Shown: positions 17,768-26,168, numbered from the stretch's first letter. The stretch is 64,000 nt of DNA from JABCPE02 sp963518845 (GCA_963518845.1 CAUQKV010000002.1:70738-134737); one strand, 5' to 3'. Program-made: numbers and translations. The notes: generated by a model from the letters alone, not told the origin.

Positions 17768-17784
17768 TCCTGCAAAATGCAGGA
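17768..17784 (-). terminator. terminator downstream of the DUF6702 gene
   Basis: Perfect 7-bp stem TCCTGCA / TGCAGGA with an AAA loop. On the minus strand it is followed by a run of seven T, so it mainly serves the minus-strand gene, and may weakly serve the DUF2480 gene. Confidence 0.7.
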
Positions 17785-17815
17785 CTTTACATTAAATAAT
17801 ATAACAATTTCGTTC

Positions 17816-18295
17816 CTAGAAAGATACTTCTGCGGTTTCTTTCCCACGCTGGAAGGTCATGTTTTTCTGACTTCCTTTGTAGGCGATATTCACTAGGTTT
17901 AGCTGTTTAGGATATACATCCAGCAGAATGTTGTTCTTAATTTTCAATGTGGAAATACTCGCCACACCATCTACTTCAAAATAAATAAACACTGTCTCTC
18001 CGTTTACTTGGCTACCAGTAACCTTCAGAGATTTGTTTTCTCCATTCACGGCTACTGAGAAATTTTTGCCAATATATTTTGCTACTTCAGCATTAAAACC
18101 TGCGGAACTAGCATTAACCTTTAGTGCATTTGCGATTTGCTCTGTGCTTACCTTGGTGGTAAATTTTAAAGTTTTGCTTCCCTCCACATAGTCTACTTTA
18201 GTCAATGAAGACTGGAACTGGCTCACCGCAAAACTCATTACCATAAGCAGCATTACAAAAAATCCAACAAGACTGACTTTCTTTTTAGTAATCAT
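17816..18295 (-). CDS. DUF6702-family exported/anchored protein
   Basis: 159 residues. A hydrophobic N-terminal segment (about 8-26) acts as a signal peptide or anchor. It is followed by a beta-rich domain with the family's typical KVDYVEGSKTLKFTTKVSTEQI opening (small secreted proteins in Bacteroidota often annotated DUF6702). No catalytic motif is evident. It ends with QRGKETAEVSF. It lies 43 bases after the LOG-family gene on the same strand and could be the last gene of that unit. Function unknown. Confidence 0.72.
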   Translation of the reverse strand: MITKKKVSLVGFFVMLLMVMSFAVSQFQSSLTKVDYVEGSKTLKFTTKVSTEQIANALKVNASSAGFNAEVAKYIGKNFSVAVNGENKSLKVTGSQVNGETVFIYFEVDGVASISTLKIKNNILLDVYPKQLNLVNIAYKGSQKNMTFQRGKETAEVSF

Positions 18296-18338
18296 AATCT
18301 TAAAATTTTGTTAAATAAAGGCAAAAGCCGTGCCAAAC

Positions 18339-19040
18339 TTAGAAATTCTCATGAATGGAATATTTGTCATAGAAGGCTTTAATGTGTGAAACAGCCTCAT
18401 CAGCGGTGTCTACCACCCTGAAAAGAGAAAAATTTTCTTCCGAAATTAATTTCATTTCCAGCAAAGTATTTTTGAACCAATCCAGCAGCCCGCTCCAAAA
18501 TTCTGAACCAACGAGAACGATAGGAAATCTGCCGATTTTCCCAGTCTGAATCAGCGTCAGCGCTTCTGAAAGTTCATCCAAAGTCCCAAAACCGCCAGGC
18601 ATCACGATAAATCCTTGTGAGTATTTTATAAACATGAGTTTTCTAATAAAAAAATAGTCAAACTCCATGCTGTATAATTTGTCTATATAAGGATTTAGAT
18701 GCTGTTCGAAAGGAAGTTCTATATTGAGACCGATGGATTTTCCTCCGCTTTCTTTGGCTCCTTTATTTCCTGCTTCCATAATTCCAGGGCCGCCTCCAGT
18801 GATGACTCCAAAGCCCAGTTCTGTGATTTTTTTGGCAATTTCCTCTGTCATCTTGTAATATTTGGTGTCTGGTTTTATCCTTGCAGACCCAAAAATAGAC
18901 ACGCAAGGTCCCATTTTCTGCATTTTTTCATAACCAGAGACTATTTCTCCCATTATCTTAAAGACCATCCAGCTGTCTTTGGTGGCCTGCTCGCTCCAAG
19001 TTTTTTGTCGAAAACTTTCTCTTAAAATTTCTTCTTCCAT
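18339..19040 (-). CDS. LOG-family protein (TIGR00730)
   Basis: 233 residues with a Rossmann-like fold. It carries the paired motifs GGGPGIMEA (82-90) and PGGFGTLDE (148-156), which bind the ribose 5-monophosphate and carry the catalytic Arg/Glu in cytokinin-activating LOG enzymes. Bacterial members cleave nucleoside monophosphates to base and ribose 5-phosphate (PpnN-like) or are unassigned. It starts 2 bases after the nucleotidyltransferase gene, so it belongs to the same operon as the kinase and RapZ-like genes. Confidence 0.87.
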   Translation of the reverse strand: MEEEILRESFRQKTWSEQATKDSWMVFKIMGEIVSGYEKMQKMGPCVSIFGSARIKPDTKYYKMTEEIAKKITELGFGVITGGGPGIMEAGNKGAKESGGKSIGLNIELPFEQHLNPYIDKLYSMEFDYFFIRKLMFIKYSQGFIVMPGGFGTLDELSEALTLIQTGKIGRFPIVLVGSEFWSGLLDWFKNTLLEMKLISEENFSLFRVVDTADEAVSHIKAFYDKYSIHENF

Positions 19041-19042
19041 TT

Positions 19043-19756
19043 TTATTTAAAATATTTTTCTGCTTCGCCGATGGATTCTGGTTTTCCCACATCTATCAGT
19101 AAAGCATCATGTTCGTATCCTTTGATAATATAGTCTTTCATCAGGTCTAAATATTCCTCTATAATAGAGAACTTGCCACGGCGTGTGAAGAGTTTTAGCA
19201 AATTAGAATTAATGCAATGTATTCCACTGAAAGCCAATGGTTTTAGGTTTTTATAAGTGTTTCCAAAGATTTCTTCGCCTGTTTTTTCATTACGCCAGCC
19301 TTGCAGGGTCATTGCGCTGTCAAAAAGCAGTTTTCGAGAGCTTTTTCTGTCCGAAACTGCCAAAGTAACCAAGTTGTTGGATTTTAAATGAAAATCAATG
19401 AAATCGCCGATGTTTAGATTGGTCAAAATATCAGCATTCATGATTAAAAAATGCTCTTCCTGCTCCAAAAGTTCTTTGGCAAAAACTAAGGCGCCGCCTG
19501 TTTCCAGAAGTTCTTCGGACTCGTCGGAGATTTCTATTTTAGCACCGAAATTATTATTTTCTTTCAAAAAATCAACAATCTGCTCACCGAAATGATGAAT
19601 ATTAATAATAAAATCATTAATGCCGAAAGACTGCAGAAATCTGATATTTCTTTCCAAAAGGGTGATGTTGTTTACCTTAGCCAGAGCCTTTGGGTGTTTG
19701 TCTGTGAAAGGTTTTAATCTTGTCCCTTTTCCTGCCGCGAATATAAAAGCTTTCAT
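19043..19756 (-). CDS. sugar-1-phosphate nucleotidyltransferase, MurU-like
   Basis: 237-residue NTP_transferase domain. The N-terminal nucleotide loop is AAGKGTRLKPFTDKHPKALAKV (about 7-28), then ETGGALVFAKELL near 85-97, and FLIMNADILTNLNI holds the metal-binding Asp. It lacks a C-terminal hexapeptide domain, as in MurU (MurNAc-1-phosphate uridylyltransferase). With the AmgK-like kinase two genes upstream, the best inference is salvage of a cell-wall amino sugar into a UDP-sugar. A role in mannose-1-phosphate activation is the main alternative. It starts 3 bases after the RapZ-like gene. Confidence 0.82.
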   Translation of the reverse strand: MKAFIFAAGKGTRLKPFTDKHPKALAKVNNITLLERNIRFLQSFGINDFIINIHHFGEQIVDFLKENNNFGAKIEISDESEELLETGGALVFAKELLEQEEHFLIMNADILTNLNIGDFIDFHLKSNNLVTLAVSDRKSSRKLLFDSAMTLQGWRNEKTGEEIFGNTYKNLKPLAFSGIHCINSNLLKLFTRRGKFSIIEEYLDLMKDYIIKGYEHDALLIDVGKPESIGEAEKYFK

Positions 19757-19759
19757 ACT

Positions 19760-20167
19760 CTATGCATTTAGCTGAGGTTGTTCATTGTGAGTGACCTTTA
19801 CACTTACTTTATCAGTGTATTTGTGTTGTAAAAATTCTCCTATTTTTATTGCTGAATAAACCGAGCGGTGCTGTCCGCCAGTGCAGCCAAATGAAGCTTG
19901 AAGATGCTCAAATCCTCGTTCTATATAATTGTCCACGGATATGGATATCAAGCTTTTGACTGAATTTAGGAAATCAGGCATTTGGGTTTTTTCTTCCAAA
20001 TATTCCTGCACAGCCAAATCAGCTCCTGTCTGAGGTTTGTATTCATCAATTCGTCCTGGGTTTAGGATTCCACGGCAGTCAAAAACGAATCCACCGCCAT
20101 TGTCTGTATTGTCCTTCGGAATTCCGCTTTTCTTGTAAGAAAAACTATAAATATCGATATGTAGCAT
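19760..20167 (-). CDS. stand-alone RapZ C-terminal domain protein
   Basis: 135 residues covering only the C-terminal half of RapZ. It has the conserved DCRGILNPGR block (about 30-39) and GCTGGQHRSVYSA (about 93-105). The N-terminal P-loop kinase half is missing, and the start MLHIDIYSFSYKKSG looks native, so this is a free domain rather than a fragment. In E. coli RapZ this half binds glucosamine-6-phosphate and regulates amino-sugar synthesis. Placement between a kinase and a nucleotidyltransferase for cell-wall sugars fits a sensor or phosphosugar-binding role (inference). Confidence 0.85.
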   Translation of the reverse strand: MLHIDIYSFSYKKSGIPKDNTDNGGGFVFDCRGILNPGRIDEYKPQTGADLAVQEYLEEKTQMPDFLNSVKSLISISVDNYIERGFEHLQASFGCTGGQHRSVYSAIKIGEFLQHKYTDKVSVKVTHNEQPQLNA

Positions 20168-20215
20168 AATAAAATAATTCCCGCAAATTTACAAATCTTA
20201 AAATAAAAAGAATTT

Positions 20216-21232
20216 TTACCCAGAAATCAAAGCGTTTATCTTCTTCTGAGTGTCTGGTTCACTGAGTTTTTCTATAACTGAGTAAAGCTCTGGGAAAGCG
20301 GTGTTTTCCTTCCAATTTGCAGAAAAATCCGTTAGGTTTTTTATTCCCTGTCCGATGCTTGACAGAAAATGTGCTTTCCGCTGAATAAGTCCTCTAAAAC
20401 CATAAGCGCCAAGTACTTGCAAAAATCTGATAAGCTGGCAGTAGGGAAGAGTTTCTTTCAGTGCAGGCTGTGTTTCGCTGTCCCAAAGACTGAAATAAAA
20501 ATCCAGCATTTCTGTTTTCCATTCGGCAGGGAAGTTGGCTTTCGCTTGGAATAAAAAAGAAACCACATCATAGACAGCAGGCCCTAGCATAGCGGATTGA
20601 TAATCAATGAAAAAGACTTGATTTTCTTCATTTACTAAAATATTTCTCGATTGGAAATCTCTCAACATTATTGTTTTAGGAGAGAGATTTTCTATTTTAG
20701 TTGTTAAGGTTTGAAATTCTTTTAGTAAAGAACTTTTGTGATAAGGCAGTTCCAAGACATCCACCATGAAATTTTTAAAATAATACAAATCGTGCGTAAT
20801 CGGCAGATTATCATAGGCTTCGTATTCGAAAGTTCTGCGGAAATCTATTTTTCCTTCGGTTTTTTGTTGCAGAGTGAATAGCTTTTCCAAAGTTTGTTTT
20901 ACTAGCGATTTTACCCTTTCGCTGTGTCCTTCGGTAGAGATGATTTCAGACAAAGTATTTTTGCCCAAAAACTCCTGAACATAAAGCGTTTTTTCTTCAT
21001 TGACTACTAGGATTTTAGGCGTATTTAGTTTTAATGAAGAAAACTCTTCCGAAAGATAGAGAAAAGCCTCGTTTTCCCTTATGTTTTCGTTGTAAGTGAT
21101 GATAAAATCCTGATTATGAGATTTTCCGATAAAATTGATTCTCGATGAGCCGCTCTGCTGTAATACCTGAAAATCAGCCGCAGGAGAGCCTATGAATTCC
21201 TCAAAAAAAGTTTTTGCGGTGGATAGATGCAT
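20216..21232 (-). CDS. AmgK-like amino-sugar kinase (aminoglycoside phosphotransferase fold)
   Basis: 338 residues from the ATG at 21232; an upstream TTG would add only seven. The kinase fold is shown by MLRDFQSRNILV (catalytic Asp192, metal-binding Asn198) and FIDYQSAMLGP (Asp210), with the variant RD-FQSRN in place of the usual HGD. AmgK enzymes phosphorylate the anomeric carbon of MurNAc or GlcNAc, feeding MurU. The downstream order kinase - RapZ C-domain - nucleotidyltransferase - LOG supports this over antibiotic resistance. It is preceded by a -7 box at 21251-21258. Confidence 0.8.
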   Translation of the reverse strand: MHLSTAKTFFEEFIGSPAADFQVLQQSGSSRINFIGKSHNQDFIITYNENIRENEAFLYLSEEFSSLKLNTPKILVVNEEKTLYVQEFLGKNTLSEIISTEGHSERVKSLVKQTLEKLFTLQQKTEGKIDFRRTFEYEAYDNLPITHDLYYFKNFMVDVLELPYHKSSLLKEFQTLTTKIENLSPKTIMLRDFQSRNILVNEENQVFFIDYQSAMLGPAVYDVVSFLFQAKANFPAEWKTEMLDFYFSLWDSETQPALKETLPYCQLIRFLQVLGAYGFRGLIQRKAHFLSSIGQGIKNLTDFSANWKENTAFPELYSVIEKLSEPDTQKKINALISG

Positions 21233-21250
21233 AAAAAATTCTTTTAGCCA

Positions 21251-21258
21251 CAAAGTTA
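21251..21258 (-). promoter_or_regulatory. -7 box (TAACTTTG) for the amino-sugar salvage operon
   Basis: Exact TAnnTTTG on the minus strand, 18 bases upstream of the kinase ATG, in the divergent spacer with ddl. No -33 TTG at normal spacing. Confidence 0.45.
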
Positions 21259-21299
21259 AAGAATTTATCAGACAGCGTAGGTGAATAAAAAGTTTTTGT

Positions 21300-21307
21300 T
21301 AATTTTG
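21300..21307 (+). promoter_or_regulatory. -7 box (TAATTTTG) for ddl
   Basis: Exact TAnnTTTG on the plus strand, 17 bases before the ddl ATG, in the 92-base divergent spacer with the kinase gene. Confidence 0.5.
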
Positions 21308-21324
21308 CCTAAATTGTAAGAGTT

Positions 21325-22311
21325 ATGAATAAAAAGAATGTCGCCGTGGTAATGGGCGGTTTTTCCGATGAGTATATCGTTTCGCTGAAGAGCGGTCAGC
21401 TTATTTTTGATGAATTGGACAGGGATTTATACAATGTTTATAGAGTTCATGTCTTGAAGGAAGGCTGGTTTTTTGTGGATGATAATGATGAAAAATTCCC
21501 GATAGACAAAGCCGATTTTTCGGTAAAACTTGCCGATGGAATGAAGCTGAAATTTGATGTATGTTTCAATACCATTCACGGAACACCTGGTGAAAACGGG
21601 CTTTTGCAGGCGTATTGGGATGCTGTGGGACAGAGATATACGGGCTGTGATTTTTACCAAAGTGCATTGACATTCAATAAAAAAGACACTCTGGCGGTGC
21701 TTTCTAAATATGGAATTCCTTCGGCGAAGAGTATTTATTTGAGAAAAGGTGATGCTTTCAGCGAAGATGAAATTATCTCTGAACTTGGGCTTCCTTGTTT
21801 TGTGAAACCAAATCAGTCTGGTTCTAGTTTGGGAATTTCAAAAGTGAAAGAAAAATCTGAGTTCAAAGCTGCTCTGGAAAAAGCCTTCCACGAAGATGAT
21901 GAGGTGCTGATAGAGAGCTTTTTGGATGGAATGGAAGTTTCGGTAGGTGTGGTGGATTATAAAGGTGAAATTACTGTTTTGGGAATTACGGAAATTGTTT
22001 CCGAAAATGATTTCTTCGATTATGAAGCCAAATATGAAGGCGCTTCTCAGGAAATTACGCCAGCCAGAATAGATGAACCGACACGACTAAAAGTAGAAGA
22101 AATAGCGAAGAAAGCCTATAAGTCATTGGGAATGAGTGGTTTTTCTCGTTCGGAATACATCATTATGAACGGAACGCCTTACATGCTGGAAATGAATACC
22201 AACCCTGGTTTTTCTCCCGCAAGTATCCTGCCGCAACAGGCGAAAATCTACGGAATCTCCATCAAAGATTTGTGCGGAAATGAAGTCGAAAAAGCTTTAA
22301 ACAAACAATAA
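21325..22311 (+). CDS. ddl: D-alanine--D-alanine ligase
   Basis: 328-residue ATP-grasp enzyme. The N-terminal VAVVMGGFSDEYIVSLKSG has the Ddl glycine loop with GGFSDE in place of the usual GG.S.E. Then comes FNTIHGTPGENGLLQAYWD, and the C-terminal GFSRSEYIIMNGTPYMLEMNTNPGFSPASILPQQA contains the metal and substrate ligands. It makes D-Ala-D-Ala for the peptidoglycan stem peptide in the cytoplasm. It is divergent from the amino-sugar salvage operon, and a small exported protein gene follows 11 bases downstream. Confidence 0.95.
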   Translation: MNKKNVAVVMGGFSDEYIVSLKSGQLIFDELDRDLYNVYRVHVLKEGWFFVDDNDEKFPIDKADFSVKLADGMKLKFDVCFNTIHGTPGENGLLQAYWDAVGQRYTGCDFYQSALTFNKKDTLAVLSKYGIPSAKSIYLRKGDAFSEDEIISELGLPCFVKPNQSGSSLGISKVKEKSEFKAALEKAFHEDDEVLIESFLDGMEVSVGVVDYKGEITVLGITEIVSENDFFDYEAKYEGASQEITPARIDEPTRLKVEEIAKKAYKSLGMSGFSRSEYIIMNGTPYMLEMNTNPGFSPASILPQQAKIYGISIKDLCGNEVEKALNKQ

Positions 22312-22322
22312 AAATAAACATT

Positions 22323-22808
22323 ATGAAAACACTTTGGTTGCTAGCACTTTCGTTTCCTTTATTTTTCTCTGCACAAACAGAAGATGATTTGTATACCGAG
22401 CTAAAACTAAATCTTCCGAAAACAAAGAATACTGCTAAAGAAGTAAGAGTGGAGCCAGATGAAATATATTTGGATAAAAAAATGTGTTTTTTATTAACTC
22501 TAAATGATGTGGATAATGAAGGCGAAGAAAAGCAAACAGAATATGGTCTGGTGCCTTATTCCTATGAAATAAAATCTCTGAAAGGAGAACTTTTATTCTT
22601 TGGGGTAGCGAAGAAAGACGAAGCAGGAAACTGGAAAGGCATTGTAGATTTTAATATCATTGGTAAAAAAGCTTACAGAAATTCTAAAGTAACTGGAGCA
22701 ACTCGTTTGATGGAAAACTTAGTAGCCAATAATGTTTTTAATAAAGACTGTAGCGTGAATTTGGATAATTTGAAGCAGTTTTACGAAAAATCAAATCAAA
22801 CTCGATAG
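22323..22808 (+). CDS. exported protein of unknown function
   Basis: 161 residues with a clean signal peptide (MKTLWLLALSFPLFFSAQ) and then a soluble, Lys/Glu-rich mature part of about 143 residues. A single Cys (KMCFLL) lies near residue 55 and another (KDCSVN) near 140; these could form a disulfide. I recognise no domain. It starts 11 bases after ddl and probably shares its transcript, and a second unknown gene follows 21 bases later. Confidence 0.7.
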   Translation: MKTLWLLALSFPLFFSAQTEDDLYTELKLNLPKTKNTAKEVRVEPDEIYLDKKMCFLLTLNDVDNEGEEKQTEYGLVPYSYEIKSLKGELLFFGVAKKDEAGNWKGIVDFNIIGKKAYRNSKVTGATRLMENLVANNVFNKDCSVNLDNLKQFYEKSNQTR

Positions 22809-22816
22809 AAAACACT

Positions 22817-22822
22817 GAGGAG
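22817..22822 (+). promoter_or_regulatory. strong Shine-Dalgarno site (GAGGAG)
   Basis: Seven bases before the first of three consecutive ATG codons at 22830. Such purine-rich sites are uncommon in this window, and it supports the first ATG as the start of the next gene. Confidence 0.6.
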
Positions 22823-22829
22823 ATAAGTA

Positions 22830-23126
22830 ATGATGATGGATAACAAAACGCAAAAGAGAGATGAAGCAAAAGAGAAGATAAAACGACTTCTCTTTGAGCA
22901 GGATGCAGTGGAAAAACTCAGAAACTTTGCATTGCAGTTGTATGCGGAAGGGTTTTCAGAGAAGGAAATCTATCAAATGTACCTCGAAAGTGATGTAGGA
23001 TTACAAAACGACGGGACAGAGGAGCGCCTTATAGAGACTTTGGAAGAAGTGATGGATATGATGGTGGGTTGGTATCCATGCAGAAATATTGATTTTGCTA
23101 ATGAAAGCTATAAGGGAAGTGAATAA
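22830..23126 (+). CDS. small soluble protein of unknown function
   Basis: 98 residues beginning with three in-frame Met codons behind a GAGGAG ribosome site. It is highly charged and predicted mostly helical (DEAKEKIKRLLFEQDAVEKLRNFALQLYAEGFSEKEIYQMYLE). It has no signal peptide, membrane helix or known motif; the helical repeats suggest a protein-binding or adaptor role, which is guesswork. It lies 21 bases after an exported protein gene and 25 bases before coaD. Confidence 0.65.
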   Translation: MMMDNKTQKRDEAKEKIKRLLFEQDAVEKLRNFALQLYAEGFSEKEIYQMYLESDVGLQNDGTEERLIETLEEVMDMMVGWYPCRNIDFANESYKGSE

Positions 23127-23151
23127 TATTTAAGAATACTAAAAATAAACA

Positions 23152-23613
23152 ATGAAAACAGCGGTATTCCCTGGGTCTTTTGACCCTGTTACCTTGGGGC
23201 ATTATGATATTGTAGAAAGGGCGACGAAACTTTTTGATAAAATTATCATCGCCATTGGGCATAATGTGCAGAAAAAATATATGTTTTCTCTAGAGCAGAG
23301 AAAAGAGTTTTTGAGAAATACTTTTAAGGATTTTCCTAATGTGGAGATTGACTCTTTTGAGGGGCTTACGGTGGACTACTGCCGAAAGAGAAATGTGAAT
23401 TTCATCATCAGAGGGCTGAGAAATCCTGCCGACTTTGAGTTTGAAAAGGCGATCGTGCATATCAATAGGACACTTACTTTGGAGAACAAGATAGAAACGA
23501 TTTTCCTGCTGACTTCCTCAGCTAAGTCGTTCATCAGCAGCAGCAGTGTCAGGGAGATTATTTCGCTGGGCGGGGACTATACTTTGTTCGTTCCAGATGC
23601 AGTGAGGGTGTAG
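23152..23613 (+). CDS. coaD: phosphopantetheine adenylyltransferase
   Basis: 153 residues. The nucleotidyltransferase motif PGSFDPVTLGHYDIVERA (7-24) has the T/HxGH element, and FIRGLRNPADFEFEKAI and the SSSVREI motif are typical of CoaD. It transfers AMP to 4'-phosphopantetheine, the penultimate step of coenzyme A synthesis. Length is normal. A weak hairpin lies 32 bases after the stop. Confidence 0.95.
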   Translation: MKTAVFPGSFDPVTLGHYDIVERATKLFDKIIIAIGHNVQKKYMFSLEQRKEFLRNTFKDFPNVEIDSFEGLTVDYCRKRNVNFIIRGLRNPADFEFEKAIVHINRTLTLENKIETIFLLTSSAKSFISSSSVREIISLGGDYTLFVPDAVRV

Positions 23614-23645
23614 GAAGAAGGTCGGTCATAGAAACTTGATTTTTG

Positions 23646-23680
23646 CCACACGGACTCGTTTTGTGTGGTTATTGTTTTGA
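23646..23680 (+). terminator. possible terminator after coaD
   Basis: 6-bp stem CCACAC / GTGTGG with an 11-base loop, then a T-rich stretch (TTATTGTTTT). The T-tract is interrupted, so strength is uncertain. Confidence 0.4.
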
Positions 23681-23699
23681 AAAAATAAAATGTTGATTT

Positions 23700-24335
23700 A
23701 TGTTGTATGAAAATTTTAATTTCGTAATTGAACTTTTGGGGTTAGTTTCTTTCTCGATGTCTGGGGCTTTTGCTGCGATAGAGAAAAGATTAGACCCTTT
23801 CGGTGTGCTTATAGTATCTTTCGTTACTTCCTTTGGTGGAGGGACTTTGCGGGATTTATTGTTGGAAGTTCCTGTCTTCTGGATGAAAGATATGTTCAGC
23901 TGCACGGTGGTTTTTTTGGCAAGTATCTTTGCGATGCTGGTAAAGGTTTTTGAGAAAAAATTCGAAACACCGTTGTTCATTTTTGACAGCTTTGGGCTTG
24001 GACTTTTTACCATTATGGGAATTCAGAAAGGGCTGAATGCCGAGCATGGGACGATTATTTGTCTCACTTTGGGAGTTATTACTGGTTGTTTCGGCGGTAT
24101 TTTTAGAGATATTTTGCTCAATAGAATTCCTTTGGTTTTGAGAAAAGAAATCTACGCTACGGCGTGTATTGTGGGCGGAGTTTTGTTTTTGGTGTTGTAT
24201 AGATACACTTCCATGCCGTATATTATGGTGCATGTTTCTACTATTTTGCTGATTGTAGCAGTGAGAACTCTTGCGGTGAGATATCAGTGGGAAATGCCTA
24301 AATTCTATTTGTCCAAAGAAGATAGAGGGGAATAA
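23700..24335 (+). CDS. TRIC-type cation channel (UPF0126, YicG-like)
   Basis: 211 residues with about seven hydrophobic helices in two repeated halves. The repeat marks are FGGGTLRDLLLE at about 45-56 and CFGGIFRDILLNRIP at about 125-140, the duplicated Gly-rich G-x-R-D motif of the family. Prokaryotic TRIC channels are trimeric K+/Na+-permeable channels of the inner membrane. The gene stands alone between coaD and the TatD-family gene, which follows 11 bases later. Confidence 0.88.
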   Translation: MLYENFNFVIELLGLVSFSMSGAFAAIEKRLDPFGVLIVSFVTSFGGGTLRDLLLEVPVFWMKDMFSCTVVFLASIFAMLVKVFEKKFETPLFIFDSFGLGLFTIMGIQKGLNAEHGTIICLTLGVITGCFGGIFRDILLNRIPLVLRKEIYATACIVGGVLFLVLYRYTSMPYIMVHVSTILLIVAVRTLAVRYQWEMPKFYLSKEDRGE

Positions 24336-24346
24336 AATAGAGCTGT

Positions 24347-24976
24347 ATGTTTTTTGATTTTCATCATCATTTTCTTGGGAGAGAATGCGGAATTTATAAC
24401 TTGGATTTCACGGAAGAAATTCCAGAAAATTATTTTTCGGTAGGACTTCACCCAAATAAAATCGATGAAAATTACAAACAGAATTTAGATAAAATAAAAG
24501 AAATCTCCCAGCACCCAAACTGCCTTGCGATAGGCGAATGCGGGCTGGATGGGCTGGTCTCGGCAGATGAGAGTTTGCAGGAGCAAGTTTTTGAACAGCA
24601 GATTCTCTGGGCAAACGAAATCCAAAAACCCGTGATAGTGCATTGTGTTCGGCGTTTTTCTCAGTTGCTGAGGTTTCAGAAAATCGCAAAAGTGCCGCTC
24701 ATCGTGCATGGATTTAATAAGAAAAAGGAAACCACCGAAGAGCTTTTGGGCAAAGGCTTTTATTTGTCTTTTGGGAAAGCACTGCTTTATAACTTATCTT
24801 TGCAGGAAACCGTGCAGGACATTCCTTTGGATAGGATTTTTTTGGAAACGGATACAGCGGAAGAGCCTATCGATGAGGTTTATCTGAAACTTGCTGAAAT
24901 CAAAGAAATGCCGATAGAAGTCCTTAAAACCGAGATTTATAAAAATGTACAGCAGGTTTTAAAATGTGAAATTTAA
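24347..24976 (+). CDS. TatD-family metal-dependent hydrolase
   Basis: 209 residues. Metal-ligand motifs of the TatD TIM barrel are seen in order: FDFHHHFLG (2-10), GECGLDG (about 61-67), VIVHCVRRF (about 98-106), LIVHGF (about 119-124), and LETDTAEEP (about 165-173). The protein is about 50 residues shorter than typical TatD DNases (near 260), with compressed loops, but all ligands appear kept. It is likely a cytoplasmic 3'-5' exonuclease or D-aminoacyl hydrolase relative. trpS starts 27 bases downstream. Confidence 0.85.
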   Translation: MFFDFHHHFLGRECGIYNLDFTEEIPENYFSVGLHPNKIDENYKQNLDKIKEISQHPNCLAIGECGLDGLVSADESLQEQVFEQQILWANEIQKPVIVHCVRRFSQLLRFQKIAKVPLIVHGFNKKKETTEELLGKGFYLSFGKALLYNLSLQETVQDIPLDRIFLETDTAEEPIDEVYLKLAEIKEMPIEVLKTEIYKNVQQVLKCEI

Positions 24977-25003
24977 TTTTGTTTAAAAATAAAAAATAAA
25001 ATC

Positions 25004-25972
25004 ATGTCAAGAATTCTTACAGGAATACAGGCTACAGGAACGCCGCATTTAGGGAATATTTTGGGGGCAATCGTTCCAGCCATAGAATTATCTAAAAAAA
25101 CAGAGAATGAGTCTTTCTTGTTCATTGCTAATATGCACACTCTCACGCAGATAAAAGATGCTGAGGTGCTGAAAAAAAACACTTACGAAATCGCTGCCGC
25201 ATGGCTGGCTTTTGGGCTGGATACAGAGAAAACTTATTTTTACAGACAAAGCGACATTCCAGAAACCTGCGAACTTTCTTGGTATTTGTCTTGTTTTTTT
25301 CCTTACCAAAGGCTTACTTTGGCTCATTCGTTCAAGGATAAAGCGGACAGATTAGGAGATGTGAATGTGGGGCTTTTTACCTATCCTATGCTTATGGCGG
25401 CGGATATTCTGCTCTACGATGCCGAGGTGGTTCCTGTGGGAAAAGACCAGCTTCAGCATTTGGAAATGGCGAGAGATGTAGGAGCAAGGTTTAATAACCA
25501 AATGGGTGAGGTTTTCGTGCTTCCACAGGCAGAATTGCAGGAAAACACGAAATATGTTCCAGGAACAGACGGGAATAAAATGTCCAAATCAAGAGGAAAT
25601 ATCATCAATATATTTCTTCCAGAAAAGGAACTGAAGAAACAAGTAATGTCTATAGAGACAGATTCTACACCGCTGGAAGAACCGAAAAATCCAGATACTT
25701 GTAAGGTTTTTATGATATATTTACTCATTGCGACAGAGGACAAAACCCAAGCATTGAGAGAGAAATATCTTGCAGGAAATTTCGGATATGGACACGCGAA
25801 AACGGAATTGCTGAATTTGATTTTGGAAACTTATGCCAAGGAAAGAGAAATCTTTGCTTATTATATGGACAATCTTCCTGAATTGGAGAAAAAACTACAA
25901 GAAGGAGCAGAAAAAACCAAAAAAGTAGCCCAAGAAACTCTCCAAAGAGTAAGAAAAAGTCTGGGAATGTAA
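25004..25972 (+). CDS. trpS: tryptophanyl-tRNA synthetase
   Basis: 322-residue class I synthetase. The HIGH-equivalent is in GIQATGTPHLGNILG (7-21), and KMSKSRGN lies near residue 200. The MLMAADILLYDAEVVPVGKDQLQHLEMARDV stretch binds tryptophan and ATP. It charges tRNA-Trp. Length fits the bacterial enzyme. A hairpin terminator begins 9 bases after the stop. Confidence 0.95.
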   Translation: MSRILTGIQATGTPHLGNILGAIVPAIELSKKTENESFLFIANMHTLTQIKDAEVLKKNTYEIAAAWLAFGLDTEKTYFYRQSDIPETCELSWYLSCFFPYQRLTLAHSFKDKADRLGDVNVGLFTYPMLMAADILLYDAEVVPVGKDQLQHLEMARDVGARFNNQMGEVFVLPQAELQENTKYVPGTDGNKMSKSRGNIINIFLPEKELKKQVMSIETDSTPLEEPKNPDTCKVFMIYLLIATEDKTQALREKYLAGNFGYGHAKTELLNLILETYAKEREIFAYYMDNLPELEKKLQEGAEKTKKVAQETLQRVRKSLGM

Positions 25973-25981
25973 ATGAAATTA

Positions 25982-26015
25982 AAAGTCTTACTTTTGTGAA
26001 GTAAGGCTTTTATAT
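25982..26015 (+). terminator. terminator after trpS
   Basis: 12-bp stem AAAGTCTTACTT / AAGTAAGGCTTT (one G-U pair) with a 5-base loop, then a short T-rich tail. It may also stop the convergent micro-ORF transcript on the minus strand. Confidence 0.7.
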
Positions 26016-26033
26016 TTGCTTTAAAAATCTTCT

Positions 26034-26141
26034 TTACCAACCTTTTATACTACGACCAAAAGACTCTGCGATTTCTCCAAGCACCAAAAGCATTATGACA
26101 ACATGCACAATAGTGTATCCAATTTTATTTTTCTTTTTCAT
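26034..26141 (-). CDS. 35-residue single-span membrane micro-protein
   Basis: An ATG at 26141 opens a 35-codon frame. It has a Lys-rich start (MKKKNKIGY), one hydrophobic helix (about 10-21, TIVHVVIMLLVL) and a GEIAESFGRSIKGW tail. This is a positive-start, one-helix layout typical of real small membrane proteins, in an otherwise empty 496-base gap. It lies 27 bases after a second similar micro-ORF on the same strand. No family is recognised; small toxins, complex subunits and bacteriocin-like peptides are all possible. Confidence 0.45.
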   Translation of the reverse strand: MKKKNKIGYTIVHVVIMLLVLGEIAESFGRSIKGW

Positions 26142-26168
26142 AAAATATAAATTTAAATAATTTTTTAT

